Positions 21,917 through 34,239 of a stretch of DNA of 64,000 bases are shown here, piece after piece (position 1 is the stretch's first letter; each line of letters starts with the position of its first letter). The stretch is from positions 15,448,222 through 15,512,221 of the forward strand of contig OY759222.1 in NCBI GenBank assembly GCA_963662175.1, in the 5' to 3' direction. The notes under the pieces were generated by a model. The model worked only from the letters and a program-made list of their open reading frames with translations, was not told the origin of the DNA and did no database searches. The translations under genes were made by a program, and so were the position numbers. The DNA comes from Aradus depressus. Taxonomy: Eukaryota > Arthropoda > Insecta > Hemiptera > Aradidae.

Positions 21917-24900
21917 GTAAGTATGATTTATCTTCCTTCATTATCAAAATACTGTAAAATTCCTATAATCCGACAAGTCCCGATATCCACGAGCCCCCTT
22001 TAAAATATAGATAAACTTTTATTGCACAAAAGATTACAACCTCTATAGCAATGAGTGGGTTTTTTTTTTGGTTTTTTTACAGAATAAATATTCTTATAGT
22101 TAAGTATATAAAATAAAATAAAAGAAAGAATATCTATATAAAGAATTGTACAAAATAAGCAATATAACAACTGAATAAAAAGATAATAATATTGAAATAG
22201 TAAAAATGGACATGCTCTTTAATATGAATAGTGCAAGCAACCAGGATGAAAGAAACAATTCAAAAATTACATAAAACAAGATATGACATGAACATAAATA
22301 AATAAATTTAAAAAAATATATATATCAAAATTATCGGAATATACCGCCGGTTCGAGTTTTTAAAAATAAAACTTTTATTTAACAACTTATAAACTTATAT
22401 TCACTAAGTATAAATTGAGAGATGTATGTATACGAGCCGGGAGTCTGGGATGAACTGAGGACTGCAGGAGGCAGGGCTACAGAAGAAAGATAAGAAGATA
22501 ACAGTGGTCTTTAGGAATAGTATAATAGTTGGAGTTGGTTGTGAGAAGGGAGGAATAATAGGCGATAATGAAATAAGATAGCGGTACTTTGAGGAAGGAT
22601 AAGAAAGGAGATAGTAAGGCCGGGATTATGATTAGGGTGGCAAAAATAGGTACTATAACTTACATATATATCCAGCTTACATGCAACAAGTTAAATTATG
22701 TTATTCTTTATTTTCAAGGCAACAGTAAAAAATAAAAATAAATTGTTAATTTATTTTGACATGAAAACGTCTTTTCGCTCGTTAAGCACAGTGATAGCCG
22801 GTCAAACTTTCTTGTGTTATAAAATACCGTCACATTTCAATCGATAATAACTACGAGACTAATAATGCGAAAACAACGGTTGAGGTCACAATAAATAGAG
22901 CAGTCAGTACGTGTTTGTTTTGCATGTGACGTTATCGGGCTAATGTGGGCGCCGGCGGATGATTGTTGCGAGTTAGCGTTGTATAAAATTAGAAATTAGT
23001 ATGGCTTGATAACGCATTTTAATAGGACGTTGATTCGGGTGTCATTGTAAAGAGCTTGAGGAGCACTACTAGGATTCAAAGTGAAACAATTAAAATATTC
23101 GCCGAAATATATGTAAAAATCGGTCTAGTGCCGAGCAAATGCAAGAGCTACGGCAGCATCGAAAAGAAAATGAAAAAATATTTTATCCCGACGTTTTCAC
23201 GGAAAATCTACGGCGTGGAGTTTGACTACGCCTTAATGTTTTTGTCACAAATGGTATGTCAGTGTTTACTTATTGTATTGTGCTTGCGAAATAATAATAT
23301 ATCCTATAAAGAATAGAGTTTTAACTCTGTAATTTTGATAATGTCTGAGTAATGGCGATACGTTAATAAATATATTTTGGGGGGGACCGACAATTTGTTG
23401 TTTGTTTCAAATCACCTTCATCTAATGAAGATATATATTATTTTTAAAGTTCTAGATCCTCATCACTTCATTTGGCTGGCCTAATACTGGCTAGAGGAGG
23501 AAGTAAAGGAATACCGCATAAAAATGTAGCCAAAATTGGTAACGTTACCTTGATTTCCAAAGCTCTTGGAACTATGATCGAATTTGGAAGTATGCATATC
23601 TAACATACCTACTTAAATCTATGAAATTCAATAAATCTTTTTTTTTATTGAGAGTTTGAAAAATGTTTAATTGTTTTTTTGTTTTATTTTTCAGAATTTG
23701 ATTCAATCTGGGTTTCAACTGATGATAAGGTGATAGCTGAAGAGGCTAAGAGAAATGGCAATGTTTTGATACATTGGCGGGAGGCGTACACTGCGACAGA
23801 TTCTGCACCGTCGGTCGTCGCAGTTCGAGAGTTTCTGGACAAACATCCAGGTATGTGAGCAATAAAGACGGCATAACTAAACTAATTCCATCACAAACCA
23901 TCGCCAGAGAACGTGGAATGTCAGTTTTGGCATGTCTAAGAAGATGGAGGAATAACGTTTGAAGAAGTCAAAGAATGCATTTAAAGGAGTCTATAGAAAT
24001 AAATATGCAATATTTGTTTTTTTTTACTTTAAGAAATATTTATCTTCTTGTATATACATATATAAAGAAGAAATTTTGTATATCCGGAAAATTCCAAGCC
24101 ATAGTTGGGAAGCTGAAATTTAGTAAGTAGAGGCAGAGAAAATTCAAAATGGCAGCCAAATGGGGAACAAAGCTGGTACTGGCAACCTAGTACATCAAGA
24201 TAATCGCAGAGCTAATGTTTTCAGCATTACCTTTCGTTTTCAACACAAAAAAACAATCTAACTTACCTTGTCCACTTACCTTTTATAATTTTTGGGGTTA
24301 CTATATTCAAAAATTGAAAAAATCAAAAAATCGTCGTCACACTAAACGGTGGTTGAATTTTCAACCGGCTGGGTTACTCGTTGTTGCCCGCCACATAGTA
24401 GCTGGTTTGCCCGCTGTTGCCCAACAATAATCACATGAACAAAAACAAATTCAGTTCAGCAATAATCAACTGAACAATTTTACTTCTTACAGAAAATGAT
24501 ATTTAAGACATTTCCAATCATTTACGTGTCCCCAAATTCGAGATGTGCCTAAAAACAGCTCTAGTTGAAAGGCAAAAACAATTTTTTTAAACTTTAAGCA
24601 GATTAATAAAGTAAATCTATCTGGTTGGTATCTTTAGATCAGATGATTATAGAAATAAGTTGAAATGATTTTAAGACCGGAAAAGTGGTCAGTAATCTAC
24701 ATCCCTTTGCGAATGTATGAAAATTTTCAGTGCACGTGGCCTGGGTTAGATAATTCTAAAAAATTGGAACATGTCTAAGAAGATGGAGGATATACGGTTT
24801 GAAGTGTCTGAACAACATAAACTTCAAAATTAATATCTGCTTTCTTTACTTGAAGTAATAAGTATATATTAATAAACAAATATTAAAAACTACCCAAACG

Positions 24901-27900
24901 AGGAAAAACATGAATTCTTTCTATGCTCTGATAAATATTATAAATTGTTTTTTTAGAAATCACAGTTGTGGGCCTAATACAATGTACATCCCCATTTTTG
25001 AAAGTACAATATTTGGAAGAAGCTTACAGATTGATAAAGGAAGGCTATGATTCAGTGTTTTCGACATCACGACAGCACAATCTCAGATGGGCTTACAATT
25101 CAAGTACGTATCTTATGTAAAAATATTTGTAAAATCCCGCATCATATCTCAAAACCCTATTGTCTTGTATGTTTTCACGATCATTCCAGTTTGACAAATG
25201 TTTTGGATATACTAGGATATAAATAATTTATGGTTTCCAGATTTACTTTGTGAAGCTCCATTCTAGGAATAGATAATAAAATACACAATTTCTTTGTCAA
25301 ACTTCATTATATATTCTCAAATACTCAACTAGTTTCGCCGTGTTATGGCATTATCAAGAGTCAATTATAAACTATAATTTATATATAAACTAACTTTATT
25401 TATTATATATTATAAACACTTTATAGTTTATAAGTGACTCTTGATAATGCCATTACACGGCGAAACTAGTTGAGTATTTGAGAAATAATTTAATATTCAA
25501 TGCTTATACCCTCGTTTTTTTAGGTATAATGTAAGAATATTAGGGTTTTGGGATTGTTCTCTTTAGTTGTGTCTAAAACCCTATGTGTGTCAAAAATTTA
25601 ATGTTTCTAGGGTGCACTGGAGATATCCTATAAGTTTTGATTATAGTAAGTTTACCCTTAGTTTTTTGAGGGATGATGCAAGGAGTGTTGCGATATTAGG
25701 ATTATTACCAATTAGTTGTACCCTAAACACTCCTAGATCCACTGGAAGTACTTTATAGGTTTTGATTATCGAGGAATTTGTCGAAAGGCGTTCGTTCACT
25801 TCAAAGTATATATCGTTAGGTAGTTATTATGATTAATGCCCGGGCTTTAACTATAAGGTTTAATCGCCTACCAGAGCGCTTTTTCATCGCTCGACTCTAC
25901 TGTGGGAGTCCGAAATGTTGCTCACCCAGGTTTATTCACCTAGGGTCTTTAAAGAGTAGCAGTTTAGCTCGCTACCTCTGTATATATCGTGCCAAGCGAA
26001 AAATTACTTACTGATAATTTTCCAGAGTGTTCATACATTCCTGTAATTCATTGTTCAATCCTCCTGCACACTTGGATTGACGGCACTAACAACACTGAAT
26101 CATTCAACTTATCACTGACTGAGCTGTCCCTATCTTCACTTCCTTCCTATGTAGACCTATCTTAGAGATTCCTCCCTCTTGGAAGATTGAAAAAAAATAT
26201 GGACAACCTATATTTTGTACATGCAGTATAAACAGTGCCGGATTAATCTATAAGCAAACTAAGCAATTTTAGGGCATCACGACTCGGGGGTATCAAGTCA
26301 TAATGTTATTTTTGAAATATTTAATTTATTTTATAAGGCAGTCAATGCACGTGTAGGAATACCATCCTGGTTCGGAAAATCTTCCAGATCTCGAAGATTT
26401 GTTAAAAATCTCTGCAGAGTCAGATCAAATCATGCACTTTGTCGTAAATATTTACATAGGATCGGCAAAAATGAGACTCTTTTCTGTGAGGACTGTGGAA
26501 TGACCGAGAATCCAGAGCATGTTATCATGTGTTGCAGTAAATGTTCGTATGCAAGAACCAAATTTATAGATAAGGTACGGAAGATCACAAAGGATACCCC
26601 AAGTTACATGGACCTGCTCAGGCTTCCCAATATGCATTCGATAATTTATATTCATTTTTCCAAGAGATATGCGTGGATTTTTAAGTTTCACTTTTCAGAG
26701 ACCATTCATATATAACATTTTTCTTCGAAGTGGCTAATGGCTCAATGCTAAAGTCAAAAACAAAAGAACAAAAAAATAGTTAATTATTTCTCAATTTTTA
26801 TTTTTATTTTTTGGTAAATCTGCTATCATTTTTAATAAAAAGGGGAGCTAATATGTTAAATATAACAACATTTATAGGTCGCATAATTTTTTTCATACCC
26901 TGCCGTAAACGTCGGATGGAAGACCAAATATCAAATCCTGATTATGATGATACTGAGGAAGAAGAAGTATCTGACGAAGAAGTGTATATGATGAACGAAT
27001 GGCGTATTTGGAAGGAAGAGAAATTTAGTGAAGAGAGACAAATTGATATTCTTATTTTCTCGCTTAATTAATTTCGTCTTCGCTTTGTTCAATTGAGCTT
27101 TAGTATTAAACTTGCCAACATAAATAAGACGTTAATCATACCAATAGTGACCATAAGCTCAGAATGCTTAAGGTATCGAATAGTCTTAATCCGGCACTGA
27201 GAATAAAGAATAACAGGTGAAATCAGTCAAATTTTAGATAAGATCCCCTTAGAAATAAATTATTCTAATCGGATTGGTATAATGATGGCGATGTAATCCA
27301 AGTAGATGTGCACCTCTTTTAACTTTGTATTTAAACATTTTCAACTTAAGGAAAATCATTTTGGTCTCTTTTTAATTTATGAATTGAAAAAAAAAATTGT
27401 ACAAATTACTGTACTAATCACGTACTCGCTAATTTTGTCTTGAGATCGCCAGTCGTTAAGAAGATAGAAGAGACTGAATAGAGAAAATTGTATTTTAATT
27501 TTTTTCATGGATCAACTATAATTTACATCTTCCACTATTAACTATTTTAGCGGGCCTTGTTTGGTGGTGGTTGTTAGTTATTATGACTCATACCCGGGCT
27601 TTAACTGCGTGGTCATATCACCTACTACCAGAGCGCTCTTTCGTCACTCTGATGGACATAAGCCCAACTTTACTATGGGAGTCCTAAATTTATATTAACA
27701 GGGTAGGGGTCTTTAACGAATACCTGACATCATTCATGCTCGGGACCATCGCTTAACGCCCCATCCGAAGGATCGCGTACTTTATCTGGGAGGTAAAATA
27801 AACTAAGGGCTTCGGCCGGGTTTCGAACCCGCGAACTTGAGCTCAGTAAGCAAGCACGCATACCACTCAGCTACCGGTTCCCCCAGGGTATCGTTGTTGT

Positions 27901-29058
27901 GTGGAAGGAATCCCTTGAAACCCCAGAACACATTATTATGAGTTATTATTTATATTATAATCGACTACCTGTTTGAAGTTTAACATATGACGGTGATTAT
28001 TTTTTTATTTTTTCCGGTCGGAAACATAAATTGTAAAAAATTATGATTTTTACCCCCATTTTTATAAGTAATATGCAATGATTGTAAGTAGTGAACCTAT
28101 TTCAGGTGGTGAATTGGAGCCTGACAACTTCGACTTGTACAACAGGCCCAGGCGTCAGGATTGGAGTGGCGAAATTATCGAAAATGGAATGTTCTATTTT
28201 ACCGAGGCTCAATTGGTCAAAGATCTCATGGTACTTCAGGGTGGAAAGTGAGTATACAATTTTGATTATTTCAAAATTAATATCATACGTATAGGGGAGG
28301 TTAGGTAATCGGTCAGACATTTGATGCTGAGTTTTCATATATCCTGAACCCCCCCCATTAGGATGAGACCTAATCATTTTCATCCAAATCGCTCCAATGG
28401 AAATAACTGTATTAAATGTATCGACATGAAATTTATGTTTGAGTATCTAGGACACCTATTGATTTTCAAGCAAACCTAGAGTTTGTTTTTCAAGGGAACG
28501 CGGAAACTTGGTTGTATAATTCAAGTAAAGCACATTACCAATAATCCATTTTTTTTTTGTTTTGTGCGATCAAAACAACAATAATAAACAAACCTTCATC
28601 AAAATCCTTTCCATTATTCGTGGGCTTACAAGCAAAAGGCACTAAGTCTGAAAAGATTGTTTTGAGTTTTGGACAATTTTAATATTGAAACCCCTTTCTT
28701 AATTTTGCTACAAATTATTTTGGTGTGGCCAATTACTTTAGATGAAAAAGTATATGCTTGGGAATACACTGGTATACTGAACTCAAGTTCGCGGGTTCGA
28801 GACCCGGCCGAGGCTTTCAGTTCATTTTATCTGGGAGACAGAAAAACCTTAAGCATGCCGTCCTTCGGATGGGACGTTAAGTGATGATCCCGAGCAGGGG
28901 TACTCGTTAAAGACACCTATCCTAGGTGAATGAAAATTTAGGGCTTCCATTTCAGGGTGGGATTCGTCGAAGTGCCCTACAATGAAAGTCTGCAGATTGA
29001 TGACGTTACTGATTTGGAAATTGCTGAAGTTATTTTGACATTAGACAACTCCTCCTAA
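21786..29058 (+). CDS. Cmas: CMP-sialic acid synthetase (N-acylneuraminate cytidylyltransferase), complete
   Basis: Joining 21786-21916, 23450-23589, 23695-23850, 24957-25103, 28106-28247 and 28956-29058 gives 272 aa with every phase consistent. The enzyme activates sialic acid with CTP to form CMP-sialic acid, the donor for sialyltransferases. Seen: the nucleotide-binding motif LARGGSKGIP (57-66), FDSIWVSTD (92-100), QCTSPF (151-156), GYDSVFS, then RPRRQDW (205-211) and ENGMFYF. Residues 9-30 are a hydrophobic segment after a short basic start, as expected for a type II signal anchor. The protein lacks the C-terminal phosphatase-like domain of the roughly 434-aa vertebrate enzyme, as in the Drosophila protein, which is secretory-pathway resident. 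Two AATAAA signals follow at 29124 and 29145. The six genes' worth of splice evidence makes this call strong. Confidence 0.92.
22765..23240 (+). mobile_element. 5' part of an unclassified transposon, copy 1
   Basis: About 475 bp matching, in opposite orientation, 59750-60365. Shared text includes CGCTCGTTAAGCACAGTGAT, GGCGCCGGCGGATGATTGTT and GATTCGGGTGTCATTGTAAA. It is unusually GC-rich for the window. It lacks the roughly 130 bp at the start of the coding part present in copy 2. Confidence 0.7.
23450..23589 (+). CDS. Cmas: CMAS exon 2: catalytic ARGGSKG motif
   Basis: This exon encodes HLAGLILARGGSKGIP and then HKN, the CTP-binding signature of cytidylyltransferases. The acceptor is ambiguous: AAAG ending at 23449 or TTCTAG ending at 23455. 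Both keep the frame and differ by two residues. The donor is GTATGC in phase 1. Confidence 0.88.
23695..23850 (+). CDS. Cmas: CMAS exon 3
   Basis: This exon is flanked by TTTTTCAG and GTATGT. It encodes KFDSIWVSTDDKVIAEEAK, an N-terminal-domain strand and helix typical of CMAS, and ends at FLDKHP in phase 1. Confidence 0.9.
24957..25103 (+). CDS. Cmas: CMAS exon 4
   Basis: This exon follows TTTTTTTAG and ends before GTACGT. It encodes EITVVGLIQCTSPF and EGYDSVFSTSRQHNLRWAY, matching the family's QATSP and YDSVFSV segments. Cysteine replaces the usual alanine in QxTSP. Confidence 0.9.
25314..25484. repeat. foldback element with about 68-bp arms
   Basis: Left arm from 25314 (TTCTCAAATACTCAACTAGT) pairs with the right arm ending 25484; the outer 50 bp differ at one position. 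The arms contain TGATAATGCC and GGCGAAACTAG, which resembles a hammerhead core. Confidence 0.8.
25822..25950 (-). repeat. SINE 3' fragment in CMAS intron
   Basis: Contains TGCCCGGGCTTTAACTA and CTCGACTCTACTGTGGGAGT, with internal deletions. Confidence 0.6.
26233..27199. mobile_element. hAT-type element carrying a LINE RT fragment
   Basis: 967-bp element with perfect 14-bp TIRs (CAGTGCCGGATTAA) and an 8-bp near-duplication (AGTATAAA / AGAATAAA). It sits in CMAS intron 4-5. It has no transposase, but 26345-26715 encodes part of a reverse transcriptase and 26920-27000 an acidic stretch. Confidence 0.75.
26345..26715 (+). pseudogene. non-LTR reverse-transcriptase C-terminal fragment
   Basis: Open frame with RRFVKNLCRVRSNHALCRKY, LHRIGKNETLFCEDCGMTE and NPEHVIMCC. 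This is the C-terminal zinc-binding region (CxxCG, EHxxxxC) of LINE polymerases. It lies within the TIR element. Confidence 0.6.
27570..27884 (-). repeat. SINE, nearly full length, in CMAS intron
   Basis: Complete with tRNA-like head (GGTTTCGAACCCGCG, ACTCAGCTACCGG) and 3' TTAGTTATTATGACTCAT. Some body bases are deleted. Confidence 0.75.
28106..28247 (+). CDS. Cmas: CMAS exon 5
   Basis: This exon lies 3 kb downstream across a transposon-filled intron and is flanked by ATTTCAG and GTGAGT. It encodes NRPRRQDWSGEIIENGMFYF, the dimerisation and substrate-binding segment, and ends at LQGGK. Confidence 0.9.
28290..28545 (+). repeat. dispersed repeat copy in CMAS intron 5
   Basis: Includes GTTAGGTAATCGGTCAGACA, ATGTATCGACATGAAATTTA and AAGCACATTACC. 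Confidence 0.5.
28785..28945 (+). repeat. truncated SINE abutting CMAS exon 6
   Basis: Runs from GCGGGTTCGAGACCCGGCC through GGATGGGACGTTAAG to GAATGAAAATTTAGGG and stops just before the exon 6 acceptor. Confidence 0.75.
28956..29058 (+). CDS. Cmas: CMAS exon 6: C-terminus
   Basis: This exon encodes VGFVEVPYNESLQIDDVTD, then DLEIAEVIL and TAA at 29056. A truncated SINE runs to within about 10 bp of its acceptor (CATTTCAG). Confidence 0.88.
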
Positions 29059-29123
29059 TGTCAACATGGATTTATTCATACCTGGACAAACAAAACATTA
29101 TTTATATAAGTATACTGCAGGTA

Positions 29124-29150
29124 AATAAATGTTATATATGATTGAATAAA
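29124..29150 (+). promoter_or_regulatory. candidate CMAS polyadenylation signals
   Basis: There are two AATAAA hexamers, at 29124-29129 and 29145-29150, 66-92 bases after the CMAS stop. No plausible terminator lies nearer. Confidence 0.5.
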
Positions 29151-30544
29151 ATGTCGAATATTTGGATGACTAGTTAACCTTAACACTGTTATTTCAATTC
29201 ACAGGTTCTCTTCTATTCACATGAATGACATTCGTACGGCTTAAGAGCTTTTAACGACTGCTGGAGTGTTGCAATATTATTAATCGCAAGTATATGCAAC
29301 AGTGCATTTTAATCAACGATATCTGCAACGCATTTTATTGTAATTTGTACAATGGCTGTTTTTTTATATATTACTGTCTAGAATGTATGTATATTTATCA
29401 ATAACATCTTCTGTGGACATGCGGACTCCTAAAAGAGCCCATTGTTAATTTATTAGACGAATATACATACCATCCTTAGAAATCAATTACATAATTTTTG
29501 AAACAGTTTTAAAAATAGTCCTCGCCCCAACTAAGTACAAAATAATAATGGTAATTATTATACACCTTCGCCACTTTTACAAATTTTGTGCACCAATTTT
29601 GTAAAACTGACTGGACAAAACCAAAAAAAAGCTATGTTACTTTCTACAAATATTGATTTTCCATTTTTCTCTTGCTTGTTTCATAATTTTTCTGCCAGCG
29701 TCTCATTTTTCCACGAATATTTCTTCAGTAACAATTTTTCTGTGGTTTTTCCAATTTTATACATTTTTGAATATTCACTTTATATTGTTTAATTGTCTTC
29801 TAATCTGCTAGTAACTATCTATATATAGGTACTTTGTTAATAACAAAATTGTAAGAATTGCAGCTAGAGGTGTATAAGAAGTGAATCATACCTGTAAGTC
29901 TTCTAGTGAATTATAGGCTCAATGAATATATTATTGTACTTCCCCAACGATAAATATATATATTTTTTTAAACAAAAATTATACGTTCTGTAAGATCGAA
30001 AATAAGGAATCGTGGTGATGATAGCTTGAATAAACAAATTCAGATATAGACATTTTAAATTAATATAGTTATTCAGGAGACGTTGCCAATAATTTACATT
30101 TTCTCTATTTTTCATTCCATGAATTAATTTATTGAAGCTTTTAACATGAGGTTTATTCCATTAAAATCCTAAGCACGCCTCATATAAAAAAAAAAATTGA
30201 TTAAAAAATAAAATTAAAATGTATATATATGTACCTGCCTCGGAGGTAAACTACACTAGCCTCTGCTTTACAGTTTTCGTCTTCATAGTTTCTCCTTCGA
30301 AAATATTGTTTTAATATTTAAAAAAATAAAAATAGTCTATATAACTGAGGAAACAATTGTTTTCGATAATTCATTCAAATAATCCATGTAAATTATTATA
30401 TTAGTTCCTTAATCTGAAATGACATTCGATTAGCTGAGTGTACCTCTATTAGAGGTAAAAACTATGTAAATATATTATTTTCTGTAAAACTTCAACATAC
30501 TATAATATTTCGATATTTTTAATAACTTTGTCCTTACAATATTC

Positions 30545-30733
30545 GTGGATTGCGTTGAGGAAGGGCCGATTTCGAGTGACTACCATCCTCAGTTCTTGCC
30601 TGTGATTCATTCATCCAAAACGTCCATCCAAAAAATCAAAGACAGAACTGATAACAAAGGAAATTTTCAAACAAGTTTCAAAACAGGTCGTCATGCGAGG
30701 AAGACTAACGGGTATAAATTAACGGGAAAATAA
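30545..30733 (+). CDS. possible small ORF or terminal exon, unrecognised
   Basis: This 62-codon ORF (begins MDCVEEGPISSDYH, basic C-terminus ending KLTGK) is followed 32 bases later by AATAAA. Its composition is less AT-biased than its surroundings. I recognise no family, and no good upstream acceptor or partner exon is visible. It may be a chance ORF or the end of an unrecognised gene. Confidence 0.2.
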   Translation: MDCVEEGPISSDYHPQFLPVIHSSKTSIQKIKDRTDNKGNFQTSFKTGRHARKTNGYKLTGK

Positions 30734-32974
30734 CTGTTATATCATGGTTGTAATTATGTTTGATAAATAAAGTTTATATATATCTACTCTTTTTCTATAA
30801 TTGAATTTCTGTGTTGAACATACTTTTTTTTTCTCCCCATTTATATCTTTAAGATGATACAGAGTGTCCGACAAAAGAATATCTATACGTGGTTCGTTGT
30901 GAAATTGATCTGAGAAATGAACCTCACTGCGCAAACCAAAATTTTTAAACAAATACATAAGTAAAATTAAGGCCAATTTCAGAAGTTAAGTATCCGTCCT
31001 TATTTTAGTATGATATGGCACATTCTACATGAAACTTATTTTAAGAAAAAAATAACGCCATTTTGAGACGTTTCTATTTAGAGAAATATTTTATCAAGCT
31101 TCTATTTTATATTATATCACCACCCACGGCTTCCTCAACAATTATTTATATATATATGTGTATGTATGCAGGATGGCCCAAGTTTAATGCGACATCTTAT
31201 TCACCCAGACAAAAATCACTTTCAACTATTTTCATCCTGATCTCCTGCCAATTCTGAAACTACATTTTTTAAGAAGGGAAATACAAAAATAATAATGTAT
31301 TATTATATAATATACCTATAATAAAATATCAATAAGGTTGGAGCCCACTCCCCTGATTTAAAATTAAGCCAAGAAGTGATATTTGTTTCTAGTCTGTAAG
31401 TGTGAGATATGGGAGAAAAAAAAAAAAAAAAAAAAAAAAAATATCCAGGAATATTTATCCCCTCGATATTATTTTTGTAATTTTTCTTTTCAAAAATCTA
31501 GACATAGTAGCCTATAGGATTTCGTGGTTTCAACGATGGTCTTAAAATCAGGGCAAAAGTTAGTGAAAAATTGTGTTTGTAACTGCTACCGTCTATGTGA
31601 AAATTTGGTTACTCATTGAACTTGCTTAGAAAAAGTTATTTTTCAAAACAATTTGCAACATTTTTAGTTGGTATTTTAGTTCTTGAGCTGTCAAAAAGAA
31701 GTTGTTGCACCTGAAATTTTGGTCGTAACCAAAAATTGTTATAGGTTGGATCTGTTATCCGAGTTATAGACCTCACATTATATCGATTGATATCCTAGAC
31801 TGGAACAATGTGTGACGACGAAATATTTCTTCCAAATGTATTAAAATACAACATCCTTCATTGAAATCCGCTTATTCTTCTGTAGTTCCACCTTAGAACA
31901 GTTCTTCTAGAGGTCCTCCTTAGAACAGTTCCTTAAACTAAACTAGGTGTGCAATACATTCTGCTGTTTGCAAAAACTGAGCTGAGTCAGGCATATCTGT
32001 ATAAAAAAACTCAGTTAATGTTTTAATAATTATCAGTAACTTCTCACCTTGTATGTTCTTTATGAATATATTAATACTTTAAATAGATTTCAATTGAATT
32101 CAATGGATTTCTAGCCTTTTTGTAGACAACAACAGCTGTTTTTGCACAAAATTCTTTTTACTATGTGTTCTTAGTATGTTGAAGAATATTTTTATCGAAA
32201 AAAAGTCGAAGTTTGTACGTTAGAACACTGAAAAAAACGGGTCAAAAAAAGTGGTGTCCGATGGTAAACCGAAAAGGGCTTCGCCTGGATTTTTTCATTT
32301 GAAATCGAAAAATTCTATTTTGCGCGAGAATTTTGTCTCTCAATTGATTTCAATGGGGATTTCGTTTTTCGGTGATTATTCCTTCATGGTATGTTCGATT
32401 TTAGATCTTTTTAGTAGTAAACCATCGTCACCGTGTCCACTACCAACGTGGCAAATTTCAGTGTGATCGCTAAAGGGGTTTAGGAAGAGCACGAGTACAA
32501 CGAAATACATCAGTCGCCTAAGAAAGAGCTTCGTAAATTCAGCTCAATTAATATAAGTATAACTCTGTAAATATTCAGAAAGAATTCTTGTTAAAAAATA
32601 TTTTTTTACTGCTGCAAATCCTGAAACTCGCTTTGATGTAGGGTATCCAACATAATGTTGTAAGGAATACAATACTTTACGCACTGCACAAAAAATCTAA
32701 TAAAAAAAAGAGTACTAATATATTTTATTTATTTATTTTTCCATGTTACGTTATTTCTGAAATATGAACTTTTTTCTTTTTCTAAATAAATTTGTACTTT
32801 AATCTATACCTAATGTACATACTGAAGATAATGAGGAGACTAAAACATTTCTTTTATTTTTTTATATACTTCACAAGCTACACTTAGAAGGTTTTAGGTG
32901 AGCGAAAACTTAAAAAAAAAAAAAAAAAAACAATAATTTTGCATGAGATTATGTTGTCTTCCAAATAAAAACTG

Positions 32975-33295
32975 GATTGTTGATATAGGATTAACGCGGA
33001 ATTGGATTAATAATATTAATTTTCTACGAGTTCCAACTCCGATATTGAAATTTGATTTTGGATTAATAATATTAATTTTCTATGAATTCCAACTCCGATA
33101 CTGAAATTTGAAATTGGATTAACGCGGGATTGAATTAATAATATTAATTTTCTATGAATTCCAACTCCGATATTGGATTAATAATATTAATTTTATATGA
33201 ATTCCAACTCCGATATTGAAATTTGATATTGGATTAACGCGGGATTGGATTAATAATATTAATTTTCTACGAGTTCCAACTCCGATATTGAAATT
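32975..33295 (+). repeat. degenerate tandem repeat, five units
   Basis: Five copies of ATTAATAATATTAATTTT plus TTCCAACTCCGATA, alternating with GGATTAACGCGGGATTG. Confidence 0.85.
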
Positions 33296-33734
33296 TTTTT
33301 CATATTATAAACTAAATGTGCCTTTTTAAATTACTGCTAGCTAGACCGACTGGAAATTTTAAAGATAAAAGTTTCAATCCAATGATCTTCTCACTGGCCC
33401 TACAGTGTGACCTGAACTTAACACCCACAGACACAACCATCCAACGACTATACCACCAATATGTATTTATAAATCAATGAACAAGTTCGGATAATTTTGA
33501 ATCTACATTTTCTAGTTTATTATAACTAATATTGAATTTTTCGAAAGATACCAAACGTAGAAACATTTTAGTAACAACTCATTAACCCAGTTTTGTAGTT
33601 AATGTAAATATTCTATATTACATTACATTATTACACATAGTGAATCAAAATAATTAAATTGAGCTCAAATTTATTCTTTTTACAAATGAATTTTGCATTA
33701 CATAAAGAAGCAGGTACATTTTTTTGAAATTATT

Positions 33735-34000
33735 ATATCAATACAATTTAGTATTGTATATCAATACAATAGATTATTCCAATGACCATTGTATTAAATA
33801 CAACAGGAGATTCGTAAAATGAACAGTGTATATTAACATATTAGTGATGCCTAAATTATACAATAACGATTCATGAATTGGCTGTAGTATTTAAAAAACA
33901 ATAGTGATTCATGAATTGCCTATTGTATATCAATAAATACAAAAGTTATTCATGAATTGGCCAGTGTATATCAATACAATCGTGTTCCATGAATATGAAG
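33735..34000 (+). repeat. satellite-like degenerate repeats
   Basis: Units of about 50 bp built from GATTCATGAATTGGC and GTATATCAATACAA. Confidence 0.7.
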
Positions 34001-34239
34001 CTATATTGCATATATAAAACAATGCTGATTCACGAAATCAATATCACGATTACCTATCGTTCTTTGATACCGGCCTAGAAATGCTTATGGGGTGTAGACC
34101 GATTCTAGAAGAAGCAGAATGCTTTGAATCACGAAATGATTACAATACTAATGTATAGCGGTAGTTAAAAAAAAAAAATCACATCACGAAAGGATTGATA
34201 AATCCTTACATTTGTGTTAATAAACATAGGCCCTTTCGC

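Noticed and set aside
24215..24430. Plus-strand ORF inside the CMAS intron between exons 3 and 4
   Set aside because: AT-rich with no homology recognised, and CMAS exons 3 and 4 splice in phase across it.
26811..27071. Acidic plus-strand ORF as a host gene
   Set aside because: It lies wholly within the TIR-bounded element, so it is treated as element sequence.
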